Positions 63,994 through 64,000 of a stretch of 64,000 nucleotides of DNA are shown one piece after another. The stretch is from NCBI RefSeq assembly GCF_015864825.1, contig NZ_JADYWL010000001.1, forward strand, positions 1 through 64,000, in the 5' to 3' direction. The first letter of the stretch is position 1, and each line of letters starts with the position of its first letter. The notes under the pieces were generated by a model. That model saw nothing but the letters and a program-made list of their open reading frames with translations, had not been told where the DNA came from and made no database searches. The position numbers were made by a program, and so were the translations under genes. Origin of the DNA: Psychrobacter sp. NZS113 (GTDB taxonomy: Bacteria > Pseudomonadota > Gammaproteobacteria > Pseudomonadales > Moraxellaceae).

Positions 63994-64000
63994 TGTTATA

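Overview
This window is a stretch of a moderately AT-rich gammaproteobacterial chromosome, most likely Psychrobacter or a close relative in the Moraxellaceae. The assignment rests on the overall character of the proteins, the Na+-translocating NADH:quinone reductase cluster, the membrane-bound acyl desaturases typical of cold-tolerant bacteria, and gene neighbourhoods familiar from that family. No database search was possible, so the genus is an inference. Almost everything is housekeeping; there is no prophage, no CRISPR array and no intact insertion sequence. The interest lies in leader RNAs, small dispersed repeats, a small kinase island and an unusual membrane-lipid locus.

Layout. 1-3312: a long leader, then thrS-infC, the latter starting at AUU, closed by a terminator. 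3.5-10.1 kb: a TelA-like protein, RNase R, an MscS-type channel and hisA. 10.1-11.2 kb: a gene desert. 11.2-20.3 kb: nqrABCDEF with its maturation genes apbE (flavin transferase) and nqrM, split apart by an SDR gene and by a 282-bp MITE-like element. 20.6-26.2 kb: an MFS exporter, then the overlapping tesA-ybbA-ybbP operon. 26.2-28.8 kb: an AT-rich island with a eukaryotic-like Ser/Thr kinase and an orphan small gene. 28.8-38.3 kb: avtA, hisB-hisH, tRNA-Phe with an adjoining 14-bp tandem repeat, gph, comM and several uncharacterised exported proteins. 38.6-49 kb: hemN, qmcA-nfeD, a tandem set of small outer-membrane barrels with a collapsed third copy, bioF-bioC, and grpE plus dnaK. 49.4-53.2 kb: an HSL-type hydrolase and two tandem membrane metallophosphoesterases. 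53.3-60.7 kb: two acyl desaturases, a DCC-family protein, five related four-helix membrane proteins, a TIGR01777 epimerase and a GbsR/MarR regulator. 60.8-64 kb: tsaC, dprA and a LysM protein.

The strongest regulatory signals are these. (1) The thrS leader contains a 7-bp stem with a 7-nt loop whose central triplet, GGU, is the anticodon of a threonine tRNA and is preceded by U; this recalls the tRNA-mimicking operator of E. coli thrS. (2) A 20-bp pseudo-palindrome of the form ATTTCTGT-N4-A(C/G/A)(A/T)GAAAT occurs three times, upstream of both desaturases and of the adjacent GbsR/MarR gene, and so looks like that regulator's operator. (3) Two 14-bp sites, GTTTCACATGAAAC, lie upstream of two of the five membrane-protein paralogues.

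A dispersed element of about 107 bp with terminal inverted repeats occurs five times between 31 and 52 kb (one copy divergent). One copy shows paired changes in both arms, suggesting that its hairpin or termini matter. The best candidate for an undescribed system is the 53.8-60.7 kb locus, where a putative lipid-sensing regulon surrounds a tandem family of unrecognised membrane proteins.
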